A DNA stretch of 64,000 bases from Streptomyces sp. A 4/2 (GCF_940670765.1 NZ_CALNVW010000043.1:1-64000), one strand, 5' to 3'. Shown: positions 24,515 through 32,919, counted from the first letter of the stretch. Made by a program: numbers and translations. The notes: generated by a model not told the origin, from the sequence alone.

Positions 24515-24587
24515 GAAGGCGTATTGTGACGTGTAGGTAACGATGCCGACCGGCATCGGCACGCGTACGAGAAACCGGAGACACCCC

Positions 24588-25358
24588 ATGAACCGCTACG
24601 AAGGCCGCCGCGTACTGATCACCGGCGGCGGCTCGGGCATCGGCCAGGCCACCGTGCACCGCATCCTCGACGAGGGCGGTCGCGTCGTGGCCGTCGATGT
24701 CGACGAGGCCGGACTCAGGACCACGGCCGACCGCGCCGCTGCCGACGGTCACGCGGACCGCCTCACCACCGCCCTGCTCGACATCTCCGACGAGGCGTCG
24801 GTCAAGGCCGGTGTGGCCGCCGCCGTCGAGACCCTCGGCGGAATGGACGTACTGGTCAACGCGGCAGGCATCCTCCGCTCCGGGCACACCGCCACGACGA
24901 CCCTCGACTTCTGGAACAAGGTCATCGGGGTCAACCTGACCGGCACCTTCCTGATGATCCGCGAATCGCTCCCGGCGCTGCTGGCGGGCGAGAAGCCGGT
25001 CGTCGTCAACTTCAGCTCGACCTCGGCGAGCTTCGCGCACCCCTACATGTCGGCGTACGCGGCGTCGAAGGGCGGCATCCAGGCCATGACCCACAGCATC
25101 GCGAGCGAGTACAGCAAGCAGGGGCTGCGCGCCGTCTCGGTCGCGCCCGGCTCCATCGCCTCCGGCATGACCAGCGGCAAGGGGCCGGGCCTGCCGGAGG
25201 ACACCGACTGGAGCCTGTTCGCGAAGCTCTCACCGGCCATCGGCGAGGGCTACGCGGGCCCGGAGGCCGTCGCGAGTGTCGTCGCCATGCTCGGCTCGCA
25301 GGACGGCGCGTTCATCACCGGCACGGAGATCCGCATAGACGGCGGAACGCACTTCTGA
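24588..25358 (+). CDS. SDR family oxidoreductase (FabG-like)
   Basis: 256-residue classical SDR: GGGSGIGQ cofactor motif, NAAGI, catalytic Ser in VVNFSSTSASF, Tyr/Lys in MSAYAASKGG, and a FITGTEIRIDGG tail. ATG 24588 has CGGAG 8 bases upstream. It is single, divergent from TetR and convergent with a phosphatase gene. The substrate is uncertain. Its place inside the steroid island suggests a hydroxyacyl-CoA or hydroxysteroid step, but FabG-like SDRs are common and this may be unrelated. Confidence 0.8.
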   Translation: MNRYEGRRVLITGGGSGIGQATVHRILDEGGRVVAVDVDEAGLRTTADRAAADGHADRLTTALLDISDEASVKAGVAAAVETLGGMDVLVNAAGILRSGHTATTTLDFWNKVIGVNLTGTFLMIRESLPALLAGEKPVVVNFSSTSASFAHPYMSAYAASKGGIQAMTHSIASEYSKQGLRAVSVAPGSIASGMTSGKGPGLPEDTDWSLFAKLSPAIGEGYAGPEAVASVVAMLGSQDGAFITGTEIRIDGGTHF

Positions 25359-25367
25359 GCTGCCGGT

Positions 25368-26309
25368 TCAGTGCAGGAGACGGGCCTGGAGCGCTGCGAG
25401 CGTGCGGTGGTCCAGGCCCAGCCCCCGGGTGAGGTAGTGGTCCAGGCTGCCGTAGTCCCGCCGCACCTGATCGAGAGCGGCGTCGAGATAGGCGGGCCGT
25501 ACCTCCTGGACCGGGATGAGGAGGCCGGGATCCTGCATGAGCCCCGCTGACCTGAGCCCCGCCCGGGTCTGCGCGTCGGCGGCGGACCGGTACGTGTTGG
25601 ACGCCAGGTAGTCGGCCTCGGCGGTGCGCTGCGGTACGCCGAGGATCCGTAGGAGGAGGTAACTCATCCAGCCCGTACGGTCCTTGCCCGACGAGCAGTG
25701 GAAGAGCAGCGGGCCGGAGTCGTGGCGCGCGAGGTCGCGCAGTGTGGCGGCGAACCGGGCGCTGCTGCCCGGGTCGCTGACGAAGCCACGGTAGAGACCG
25801 CGCATCAGGGCCTCGGCCGCACCACCACCGAGCGCCTTACGCTGCGCCACCGGATCGCGGGTCGCGATGACGGCGTCGACCTCGGCGGAGAGCCCGCTGT
25901 CATCGACCGGTCGGGCGGTCACGGCGAGCCCCGCGGGCAGCCGGTCGGCGCCGTCCCGCGCCACCTCCGTGGACGTCCGGAAGTCCACGACCTCACGCAT
26001 CCCGAGGCCGGCGAGCCGGGTGCGGCCGGTAGCGGTGAGCTGGTTCAGGGCGTCGGCACGGAAGACCAGGCCGTGGCGCACGGTGCGCCCGTCATGGCTG
26101 CGGTACCCGCCCAGATCGCGCACGTTGACCGCGCCGTCGAGCAGCACCTGACGGCCGGCTGCCGGCTGGTGCTGCTGCTGCTGGTGGTGGCCGGGCGGCG
26201 CGGTCGCCGCCGTGGCGACCCCTGCCGACAGGGTGCAGACCCCGGCCGACAGGACGCAGCAGAGGGTGAGCGCACAGGTGCCGATGGTCCGGACGGTGTG
26301 ATGCGTCAT
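25368..26309 (-). CDS. Secreted tyrosine-phosphatase-like protein
   Basis: 313 residues with an export signal (hydrophobic residues 8-36, cysteine-rich, Ala-x-Ala). Then a HHQQQQHQ low-complexity stretch and a dual-specificity/tyrosine phosphatase domain of the PtpB-like group: VNVRDLGGYR (62-70), LVFRADAL, and the P-loop HCSSGKDRTG with Cys205 and Arg211. The enzyme should remove phosphate from phosphotyrosine, phosphoserine or phosphoinositides outside the cell. It interrupts the steroid island and has no obvious role in it. ATG 26309 is preceded by a GGGAG-type ribosome site. Confidence 0.82.
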   Translation of the reverse strand: MTHHTVRTIGTCALTLCCVLSAGVCTLSAGVATAATAPPGHHQQQQHQPAAGRQVLLDGAVNVRDLGGYRSHDGRTVRHGLVFRADALNQLTATGRTRLAGLGMREVVDFRTSTEVARDGADRLPAGLAVTARPVDDSGLSAEVDAVIATRDPVAQRKALGGGAAEALMRGLYRGFVSDPGSSARFAATLRDLARHDSGPLLFHCSSGKDRTGWMSYLLLRILGVPQRTAEADYLASNTYRSAADAQTRAGLRSAGLMQDPGLLIPVQEVRPAYLDAALDQVRRDYGSLDHYLTRGLGLDHRTLAALQARLLH

Positions 26310-26647
26310 GGCAGTACTCCCGCGTTGGTGGTGAAGAGCTGAGTAGCACCGCACGGTGCAAGAGAGAAGGTGTACGGGCGCCTTCGTCCCTCGGCTTCCC
26401 GCTTGGCGGGAGCGTGCGGACGCAGGGTCAGCGGGGGAGCGCACACCGTGCTGTCGTCGTCGCCCGGCACGGTCCTTGTCCGCCCCCGGGCCCGCGTGAC
26501 CGCCGGACGGAGCGGGGGAGTTCGCCGCGTCTTCCCGGTCAGCGGGAATCCGGGCTCACGGGAAGCGGCCGGTCCGGCCTACCGTCGCCCGACCAGCTGC
26601 CGAGCGCTGGTCCCGGCACAATCCCCGCCCCGTTCCGAGGAGCAACG
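26310..26647. promoter_or_regulatory. Intergenic region with two IclR-type palindromes
   Basis: Between the phosphatase and hsaE. Site A, TTCCCGCTTGGCGGGAG, is at 26396-26412; site B, TTCCCGGTCAGCGGGAA, at 26532-26548. Site B matches site C before hsaA (32920). A TACCGT hexamer starts at 26580, 48 bases after the start of site B; the same 48-base spacing separates site C from a TACGGT hexamer, suggesting conserved operator-promoter geometry. Confidence 0.65.
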
Positions 26648-27430
26648 ATGCTCGACGACCGCCGCAGGCAGGACGCAGCCGAACTGCTGCGTTCCGCCGA
26701 GCACCGCAGGACGCCTGTCGCTCCGCTCGTCGATACCTTCACCGGGATCGGTACCGAGGACGCGTACGGGATCCAGCTGATCAACATCCGGCGGCGGATC
26801 GCCGGAGGGGCAAGGATCAGCGGGCACAAAGTAGGGCTCTCCTCACCCGTCATGCAGCAGATGATGGGGGTCGACGAACCCGACTACGGTCACCTCCTCG
26901 ATGACATGGAGTTGTACGCGGACCGGCCCGTGTCCGTCACCCGGTACTGCGCACCCAGGATCGAGGTCGAGGTCGGCTTCGTGCTCGGTGCCGATCTGCC
27001 GGGCGAGGGCTGCACCGAGCGGGACGTGCTGGACGCGACCGCACAGGTCGTACCCGCCCTGGAGCTGATCGACAGCCGGATCGCCGACTGGCGCATCTCC
27101 ATCGCCGACACGATCGCCGACAACGCCTCGTCGGCCGGCTATGTCATCGGCGAGGGACGTGACCCGCGCGAACTGGACCTCAGGAGCATCGAGGCCCGGC
27201 TGAGCGCCGACGGTGAGCTCATCGCCGAAGGGCGCAGCGACGCCGTCCTCGGTGACCCCGCGGCCTCCGTCAGCTGGCTGGCCCGGACCGTCGCCCGGTT
27301 CGGGGTGCCGCTGAAGAAGGGGCAGCTGGTGCTGCCCGGCTCCTGCACCCGGGCGGCGGACGTCACCGCGGGACAGACGTTCACCGCCGATTTCGCCGGG
27401 CTCGGCTCCGTATCCCTCTCGTTCTGTTGA
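26648..27430 (+). CDS. hsaE: 2-hydroxypenta-2,4-dienoate hydratase-like (HsaE)
   Basis: 260-residue member of the MhpD/HsaE hydratase family. GHKVGLSSPVMQQMMGVDEP and APRIEVEVGFVLG contain the metal-ligand glutamates; ALELIDSRIADWRISIADTI and DNASSAGYVIGEG are also typical. It adds water to the dienoate product of meta-cleavage, giving 4-hydroxy-2-oxo acid. ATG 26648 has GAGGAGC 5 bases upstream. First gene of the hsaE-hsaG-hsaF-ksh operon, with an IclR-type palindrome about 100 bases upstream. Confidence 0.88.
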   Translation: MLDDRRRQDAAELLRSAEHRRTPVAPLVDTFTGIGTEDAYGIQLINIRRRIAGGARISGHKVGLSSPVMQQMMGVDEPDYGHLLDDMELYADRPVSVTRYCAPRIEVEVGFVLGADLPGEGCTERDVLDATAQVVPALELIDSRIADWRISIADTIADNASSAGYVIGEGRDPRELDLRSIEARLSADGELIAEGRSDAVLGDPAASVSWLARTVARFGVPLKKGQLVLPGSCTRAADVTAGQTFTADFAGLGSVSLSFC

Positions 27431-27437
27431 GGACTTC

Positions 27438-28442
27438 ATGACCACGAAAAAGGCAACGGCCGCCATCGTCGGTTCCGGGAACATCGGCACCGACCTGCTC
27501 CACAAGCTCCTGCGCTCGCCGCACATCGAACCGCGCTGGATGATCGGCGTCGACCCGGACAGCGAAGGCCTCGCACGGGCCGGAGCGTTCGGGCTCGACG
27601 CCAGTCACCAAGGCGTCGACTGGCTGCTCGCCCGGGAGGAGAAGCCGGACCTGGTGTTCGAGGCGACCAGCGCCCAGGTCCACCGGGCGAACGCACCCCG
27701 CTACCGCGAACTCGGCATCAAAGCCGTCGACCTCACTCCGGCCGCGATCGGGCCCGCCGTCATCCCACCGGCGAATCTCACCGCACACCTCGACGCCGAC
27801 AACGTCAACATGATCACGTGCGGCGGCCAGGCCACCATTCCCATGGTGTACGCGGTCTCGCGCGTCGTCCCGGTCGCGTACGCGGAAATCGTCGCCTCCG
27901 TGGCTTCGGTCTCGGCCGGACCCGGAACCCGGGCGAACATCGACGAGTTCACCCGGACCACCGCCCGGGGCATCGAGGAGATCGGCGGTGCCGAGCGCGG
28001 CAAGGCGATCATCATCCTCAACCCCGCCGACCCGCCGGTGATCATGCGGGACACGGTCTTCTGTGCGATTCCCGAGGACGCCGACCGTGACGCCATCGCC
28101 GTATCGATCAAGCAGATGGCCGCCGACGTGGCCTCGTACGTGCCCGGCTACCGGCTGCGCGCCGAGCCGCAGTTCGACGATCCGTCCGACGGGAACGGCG
28201 GGATGGCCAGGGTCGCGATCTTCCTGGAAGTGGAGGGCGCGGGAGACTTCCTGCCGCCCTACGCCGGAAATCTCGACATCATGACCGCCGCCGCCACCAA
28301 GGTCGGCGAGGAGTTCGCGAAGGTGATCACCCGGCAGCGGACCGGCCAGGGAGAGACCGGCCAGAGAGAGACCGGCCACAGAGAGACCGAACAGGGAGAG
28401 ACCGGCCAGAGGGAGAGCGACCAGAAGGAGAGCAACCAGTGA
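27438..28442 (+). CDS. hsaG: Acetaldehyde/propanal dehydrogenase, acylating (HsaG)
   Basis: 334-residue enzyme converting the aldehyde released by the HsaF aldolase to acyl-CoA with NAD. AIVGSGNIGTDLL is the Rossmann start, NMITCGGQATIPMVYAVSR carries the catalytic Cys128, and SVSAGPGTRANIDEFTRTTA is conserved in the family. It is 7 bases after hsaE and overlaps hsaF by 4 bases (GTGA). Family enzymes form a channelling complex with the aldolase. The last 34 residues are an unusual hydrophilic tail of pentapeptide repeats (TGQRE-like) encoded by a 15-bp tandem repeat. Confidence 0.92.
   Translation: MTTKKATAAIVGSGNIGTDLLHKLLRSPHIEPRWMIGVDPDSEGLARAGAFGLDASHQGVDWLLAREEKPDLVFEATSAQVHRANAPRYRELGIKAVDLTPAAIGPAVIPPANLTAHLDADNVNMITCGGQATIPMVYAVSRVVPVAYAEIVASVASVSAGPGTRANIDEFTRTTARGIEEIGGAERGKAIIILNPADPPVIMRDTVFCAIPEDADRDAIAVSIKQMAADVASYVPGYRLRAEPQFDDPSDGNGGMARVAIFLEVEGAGDFLPPYAGNLDIMTAAATKVGEEFAKVITRQRTGQGETGQRETGHRETEQGETGQRESDQKESNQ
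28341..28439 (+). repeat. 15-bp tandem repeat encoding hsaG tail
   Basis: Six and a half copies of a unit with consensus ACCGGCCAGNGNGAG. Each adds five residues (TGQGE, TGQRE, TGHRE, TEQGE, TGQRE, SDQKE, SNQ). Each copy ends in a purine-rich GGGAG/AGAGAG/AAGGAG block. The last, AAGGAG at 28425-28430, is 8 bases before the hsaF GTG and is its likely ribosome-binding site. Confidence 0.85.
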
Positions 28443-29518
28443 AGGCGTACAGCGGGACGCTCGACATCAGAGTGACCGACTCCTCGCTGCGTGACGGTTC
28501 GCACGCGAAGCGGCACCAGTTCACCCCGGCCGACGTACGGTCGGTGGTCGCCGCCCTCGACGACGCGGGTGTTCCCGTCATCGAGGTGACCCACGGCGAC
28601 GGGCTCGGTGGGTCCTCGTTCAACTACGGGTTCTCCAGGACACCCGAGCAGGAACTCATCACCGTGGCGGTCGAGACGGCCCGGCGGGCCAGGATCGCGT
28701 TCCTGATGCTGCCGGGTCTCGGCGTGAAGGACGACATCAAGCGGGCGCAGGCGAACGGGGCCGCCATCTGCCGCATCGCCACCCACTGCACCGAGGCGGA
28801 CATCTCCGTCCAGCACTTCGGACTCGCCCGCGAACTCGGCCTGGAGACCGTCGGCTTCCTGATGATGGCCCACTCCACACCGCCCGGAGAGCTGGCCCGG
28901 CAGGCCCGGATCATGGCGGACGCCGGCTGCCAGTGCGTGTACGTCGTCGACTCGGCCGGCGCCATGGTCATGGACGACGTCACGGACCGGGTGGCCGCGC
29001 TGACCGCCGAGCTCGGCGACGACGCCCAGGTCGGCTTCCACGGCCACGAGAACCTCGCCCTGGGCGTGGGCAATTCGGTCGCCGCGATCCGGGCGGGCGC
29101 CAGCCAGATCGACGGCTCGACCCGCCGGCTCGGCGCGGGCGCGGGCAACACGCCCGTCGAGGCCCTGGCCGCGGTCTGCGACCGCATGGGCATCCGTACC
29201 GGCATCGACGTCATCAAGATCATCGATGCGGCCGAGGACGTCGTACGGCCCGTCATGGACGAGGAATGCACGCTCGACCGGCTCGCTCTGATGATGGGCC
29301 ACGCCGGCGTGTACTCCAGCTTCCTCAAGCACGCCTACCGGCAGGCCGGCCGCTACGGGGTACCGGGCGCCGACATCCTCCTCCGCGCGGGCGAACGCCG
29401 CCTCGTCGGCGGGCAGGAGGACCAGCTCATCGACATCGCCGTCGAACTCGCGGCGCAGCAACGGACGAAACAGATGAGGCAGATGAAGCAGACGGAGCAA
29501 GGGAGTCAAGGACGATGA
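28439..29518 (+). CDS. hsaF: 4-hydroxy-2-oxovalerate aldolase-like (HsaF)
   Basis: 359-residue class II pyruvate aldolase that splits the 4-hydroxy-2-oxo acid into pyruvate and an aldehyde. TDSSLRDGSHAKRHQF has the catalytic Arg and metal Asp; GFHGHENLALGVGN has the metal His201 and His203; IDGSTRRLGAGAGNTPVEAL follows. GTG 28439 overlaps the hsaG stop. Its partner HsaG receives the aldehyde directly. The C-terminus ends in a short triplet-residue repeat (QMR-QMK-QTE-QGS) encoded by 9-bp repeats, just before kshA. Confidence 0.92.
   Translation: MKAYSGTLDIRVTDSSLRDGSHAKRHQFTPADVRSVVAALDDAGVPVIEVTHGDGLGGSSFNYGFSRTPEQELITVAVETARRARIAFLMLPGLGVKDDIKRAQANGAAICRIATHCTEADISVQHFGLARELGLETVGFLMMAHSTPPGELARQARIMADAGCQCVYVVDSAGAMVMDDVTDRVAALTAELGDDAQVGFHGHENLALGVGNSVAAIRAGASQIDGSTRRLGAGAGNTPVEALAAVCDRMGIRTGIDVIKIIDAAEDVVRPVMDEECTLDRLALMMGHAGVYSSFLKHAYRQAGRYGVPGADILLRAGERRLVGGQEDQLIDIAVELAAQQRTKQMRQMKQTEQGSQGR
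29471..29505 (+). repeat. 9-bp tandem repeat at the hsaF/kshA junction
   Basis: CAGATGAGG, CAGATGAAG, CAGACGGAG, then CAAGGGAG: about four copies of a 9-bp unit. It encodes the hsaF tail and ends in GGGAG, 9 bases before the kshA ATG, so again the repeat carries the ribosome-binding site. Confidence 0.7.
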
Positions 29519-30654
29519 CCGCACTCGACGAAGAGGCCCGTGTCATCGAGGCAGCCGCTCTGCCCACCCGCTTCGCGCGCGGCTGGCACTGTCTCGGCCT
29601 CGCCGACGCCTTCAAGGACGGCGAGCCGCACGGGATCGAGGCCTTCGGCACCGAACTCGTCGTGTTCCAGGGCGCCGACGACGGCGAACTGCACGTCCTC
29701 AACGCCTACTGCCCGCACATGGGCGGCAATCTGGCCCGCGGCACCGTCAAGGGTGACGCCGTCGCCTGCCCCTTCCACGACTGGCGCTGGGCGGGCAACG
29801 GCCGCTGCGCCGGGATCCCTTACGCCCGCCGCGTCCCGCCGCGCGCCAGGACCCGTGCCTGGACCACGCTGGAGCGCAACAAGCAGCTGTACGTGTGGCA
29901 CGACCCCGAGGGCAACCCGCCGCCGCCCGGCGTCACCATCCCCGAACTCGACGGCATCCACGGCCCCGACGCCGGGCAGTGGTCCGACTGGTCCTGGAAC
30001 GCCCTGCGGGTGGAGAACTCCAACTGCCGCGAGATAGTCGACAACGTCGTGGACATGGCGCACTTCTACTACGTCCACTTCGCGTTCCCGAACTACTTCA
30101 AGAACGTCTTCGACGGCCATGTCGCCACCCAGTACATGGAGTCCAGCCCGCGCGGCGACATCGACCTCGGCACTCTCTCCACGCCGCTGCGCTCCGACGC
30201 CTCGTACCACGGACCCTCGTACATGATCGACAGACTGTGGACGGAGGTCGCCCCCGGCCTGGAGATGGAGGCCGTACTGATCAACTGCCACTACCCGATC
30301 GACTCCAACAGCTTCATGCTGATGTACGGCGCCCTCGTCAAGAAGCTCCCCGGGATGAGCGACACCGAGGCGGCTGCCGCCGCGCAGCTGACCTCCGACG
30401 GCCTCCGGGTGGGCTTCGAGCAGGACGTCGAGATCTGGCAGAACAAGACCCGGATCGACAATCCGCTGCTCACCGAGGAAGACGGACCGGTCTACCAGCT
30501 CCGCCGCTGGTACGAGCAGTTCTACGTGGACGCCGCCGCCGTGACCGACGAGATGGTCCGGCGCTTCGAGTTCGAGATCGACACCACCCGGGCCAACGAG
30601 GCCTGGCGCGCCGAGGTCGAGGAGAATCTGGCCCGCCGCAAGGGCGAGGCCTGA
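29515..30654 (+). CDS. kshA: 3-ketosteroid 9alpha-hydroxylase oxygenase (KshA)
   Basis: 379-residue Rieske non-heme iron oxygenase. The [2Fe-2S] ligands are Cys66/His68 (YCPHMGG) and Cys85/His88 (CPFHDWRW). The mononuclear iron site is Asp180/His183/His188 in DNVVDMAHFYYVHF. LPTRFARGWHCLG, HGIEAFGTELVVF and VYQLRRWYEQFYVD match mycobacterial and rhodococcal KshA almost exactly. KshA adds the 9alpha-hydroxyl that, together with ring A dehydrogenation by KstD, opens ring B. ATG 29515 overlaps the hsaF stop. Electrons come from KshB at 30876. Exact steroid preference (free steroid or CoA thioester) is not deducible. Confidence 0.92.
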   Translation: MTALDEEARVIEAAALPTRFARGWHCLGLADAFKDGEPHGIEAFGTELVVFQGADDGELHVLNAYCPHMGGNLARGTVKGDAVACPFHDWRWAGNGRCAGIPYARRVPPRARTRAWTTLERNKQLYVWHDPEGNPPPPGVTIPELDGIHGPDAGQWSDWSWNALRVENSNCREIVDNVVDMAHFYYVHFAFPNYFKNVFDGHVATQYMESSPRGDIDLGTLSTPLRSDASYHGPSYMIDRLWTEVAPGLEMEAVLINCHYPIDSNSFMLMYGALVKKLPGMSDTEAAAAAQLTSDGLRVGFEQDVEIWQNKTRIDNPLLTEEDGPVYQLRRWYEQFYVDAAAVTDEMVRRFEFEIDTTRANEAWRAEVEENLARRKGEA

Positions 30655-30655
30655 G

Positions 30656-30883
30656 ATGCGCCCCGTCGAGTGCGGCACCTGCGGGAACCAGGTGCTGTGC
30701 GAGAAGTTCAGCCCCGCCCACACGCAGATCCAGTGGACGGCGGAGGCGGCTGCCGTCTGCCCGGTGATCGGCGAACTGGTCGCGGCGGGTGAGCTGTCGG
30801 CGCGCGTCCGCTCCTGTGCGGCGCTCCGCGACAGCATCGACGCTGCTGTCGCATCGGGGCAGCTGGAGGCGAGTGGTGGCTGA
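30656..30883 (+). CDS. Small Cys-rich protein between kshA and kshB
   Basis: 75 residues: VECGTCGNQVLCEKFSPAHT near the start, then two further cysteines (CPVIG, SCAAL) and a helical tail. It starts one base after the kshA stop and overlaps kshB by 8 bases, so it is made together with the oxygenase and reductase. I do not recognise a named family. The CxxC-type start could bind zinc or an iron-sulfur centre, and a role in electron transfer or assembly of the Ksh complex is possible (inference). ATG 30656 follows the TGA-G-ATG junction. Confidence 0.7.
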   Translation: MRPVECGTCGNQVLCEKFSPAHTQIQWTAEAAAVCPVIGELVAAGELSARVRSCAALRDSIDAAVASGQLEASGG

Positions 30884-31868
30884 GGTGCGCATGCGGGTCG
30901 CCGGGGTCGTACGGGAGACGGCCGACGCGGTCTCCCTGGTACTGGCTCCGGAGCCGGGCACGGAACTCGCCTACCGACCGGGCCAGTTCCTGACCCTGCG
31001 GGTGCCGGGCGGCGCGGCCCGCTGCTACTCGCTCGCCAGCTCCCCGCACACCGGGGAACCGCCACGGATCACCGTCAAGAAGATCCCCGGCGGGCGCGGC
31101 TCCGCCTGGGTGTGCGAGCGGGTGGCGGTGGGTGACGAGATCCGGGCACTGCCCCCGGCCGGCACCTTCACCCCGGACGATCTCGACCGCGACCTGCTGC
31201 TCGTGGCGGGCGGCAGCGGCATCACGCCGGTGCTGTCCATCGCCAAGTCGGCACTGACCGCGGGCCGGGCGAACGTCACCCTGCTGTACGCCAACCGCGA
31301 CCCGGACGCCGTCATCTTCCGCGAGGAACTCCACGGCCTCGCGACGGCCCACCCCGGCCGGTTCACGGTGGTGCACTGGCTGGAATGCCTGCAAGGGCTG
31401 CCCACCACGGATCAGTTGGCGGCCGTCCTCGCCCCGTACGCCGGCCGCGACGTGTTTCTCTGCGGCCCGGTCCCGCTGATGGACGCCGCCGAGCAGGCGA
31501 TCGGCCGGGCCGGGGGCAGCAGCATTCACCGGGAACGGTACTTCTCCCTCGCCGACGACGTGTTCGGCGCACCGGTGCGCGACCCGGGCGACGGCGCGCA
31601 CACCGCGCAGGTCGAACTCGACGGCGCGTGGCACGAAATCCCCTGGGGCGCCGGCACCCCGCTGCTCGACGCGATGCTCGCCGCCGGTCTCGACGCTCCG
31701 TACTCCTGCCGCGAGGGCGCGTGCAGCGCCTGCTGCTGCCGGGTGACCGACGGCGAGACCGCGCTGCTCCGCAACGAGGTACTCGACCCGGAGGACCTCG
31801 CCGACGGCTACATCCTGGCCTGCCAGGCCGTGCCGTTGACCGACCGCGTCACGGTCTCCTACGAGTAG
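30876..31868 (+). CDS. kshB: Ksh-type ferredoxin reductase (KshB)
   Basis: 330-residue electron-transfer protein with an FNR-like N-terminal half and a plant-type [2Fe-2S] C-terminus. YRPGQFLTLRV and RCYSLASSPH bind flavin; LLVAGGSGITPVLSI binds NAD(P); CREGACSACCC and ILACQAV supply the cluster cysteines 278, 283, 286 and 316. It passes electrons from NADH to KshA. The start is uncertain: GTG 30876 has GGAGG 6 bases upstream; GTG 30873, GTG 30885 or ATG 30891 are alternatives. Last gene of the operon; a hairpin terminator overlaps its stop. Confidence 0.88.
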   Translation: MAEVRMRVAGVVRETADAVSLVLAPEPGTELAYRPGQFLTLRVPGGAARCYSLASSPHTGEPPRITVKKIPGGRGSAWVCERVAVGDEIRALPPAGTFTPDDLDRDLLLVAGGSGITPVLSIAKSALTAGRANVTLLYANRDPDAVIFREELHGLATAHPGRFTVVHWLECLQGLPTTDQLAAVLAPYAGRDVFLCGPVPLMDAAEQAIGRAGGSSIHRERYFSLADDVFGAPVRDPGDGAHTAQVELDGAWHEIPWGAGTPLLDAMLAAGLDAPYSCREGACSACCCRVTDGETALLRNEVLDPEDLADGYILACQAVPLTDRVTVSYE

Positions 31869-31887
31869 GCGGCCGGACACGGCCGCC
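31868..31887. terminator. Terminator between kshB and IclR gene
   Basis: GGCGGCCG-GACA-CGGCCGCC, perfect 8-bp arms starting at the kshB stop codon. Convergent genes on both sides make it a plausible bidirectional terminator. Confidence 0.65.
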
Positions 31888-31931
31888 GGGCCGGAGCGCC
31901 GGGAACGGGCCCGGCCGTCTCCGAAGCGGCG

Positions 31932-32795
31932 TCACATCCATTCGCTGAAGCGGAGCCAGCCCATCATGCTGCTCATGGCCCCTTCGGAGATGTCCGGGTC
32001 CCGGACGCCGCGCGTCCGCTCACGGACCGCCCGGCCGGGGCCGTACAGCTCACGCCAGATGGTGCCGGCGCAGGCCCGGACGGCCGGACCGTGCTGCTCG
32101 ACGCCCTGATGGGAGCTGCGGCGGGTGACCGAGATCGCGGCCACGGCCCGCCCGGCCCCGCGCAGCGGCGCGGCGACACAGCAGACGCCGCGCCAGCTCT
32201 CCTCACGGTCGTAAGCGATCCCGCGTTCGCGGGTCGCGGCGAGTTCACTGCGCAGGACGGCGGGGCGGACCACGGTGCGGGGCGTACGGGCGGGCAGCTC
32301 GCCGGCCAGGACACCGGTGACGTCGGCCTGGGTGCCGAAGGCGAGCATCGCCTTGCCCGCCGCCGTGCAGTACGCGGGCATCCTGGCCCCCACCCGGGGC
32401 GGCAACTGCGCGTCGTCGGATCCGCCGATGCGCTCCAGACAGACGACCTCGCCCGCGTCGAGCACCGCGAGATGCACCACGTGGCCGGTCGTCTCGTGCA
32501 GGGCGTGCAGATGCGGGAGCGCGGCGCGGCGCAGCCGGTTGTGGTGCGAGGCGAGCGCCCCCAACTCCAGCATGCCCATGCCCAGCCGGTAGTCCCGCCC
32601 GTCCCGGTCCAGCCAGCGCAACTGCACCAGCTGGTCGAGGATGCGGTGGGTGGAGGAGCGGGGCAGCCCCGAGCGGCGTACGACCTCGGTGAGGGAGAGC
32701 CGGGGCTCGGGGCCGGCGAACGTACTCAGGACGCGTGCGGCCTTCTCGAGCAGCGAGAGCGGTGATCGCTCGGCGGTGGCGGCCAGTGCGGGCAC
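31932..32795 (-). CDS. IclR-family regulator of the hsa/ksh genes
   Basis: 287-residue regulator: winged helix SLLEKAARVLSTFAG, RLSLTEVVRRSGLPRSSTHR, ILDQLVQLRWLDRDGRDYRL; then the effector-binding domain with VVHLAVLDAGEVVCLERIGG, YCTAAGKAMLAF and WRGVCCVAAPLRGAG. IclR proteins commonly sense aromatic or meta-cleavage intermediates and may activate or repress. GTG 32795 has GGGGG about 7 bases upstream; a further GTG at 32858 would add 21 residues. It lies between two hsa operons, each headed by the same TTCCCGCT-type palindrome, so it is the natural candidate for binding them. Confidence 0.88.
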   Translation of the reverse strand: MPALAATAERSPLSLLEKAARVLSTFAGPEPRLSLTEVVRRSGLPRSSTHRILDQLVQLRWLDRDGRDYRLGMGMLELGALASHHNRLRRAALPHLHALHETTGHVVHLAVLDAGEVVCLERIGGSDDAQLPPRVGARMPAYCTAAGKAMLAFGTQADVTGVLAGELPARTPRTVVRPAVLRSELAATRERGIAYDREESWRGVCCVAAPLRGAGRAVAAISVTRRSSHQGVEQHGPAVRACAGTIWRELYGPGRAVRERTRGVRDPDISEGAMSSMMGWLRFSEWM

Positions 32796-32919
32796 GACAA
32801 ACCCCCAGGTCTGCGTGTGGTCACCGGACGTTTTCCGGCGTTGCTCGGACACTGCCACGCGTTCCGGCCGGAGGGAATACGCGGGAGCTGTGTATTTCGT
32901 TCAGGCATACCTTTTGGGG

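Noticed and set aside
28341..28439. CRISPR-like array
   Set aside because: The units are contiguous, 15 bp long, in frame with hsaG, and have no spacers.
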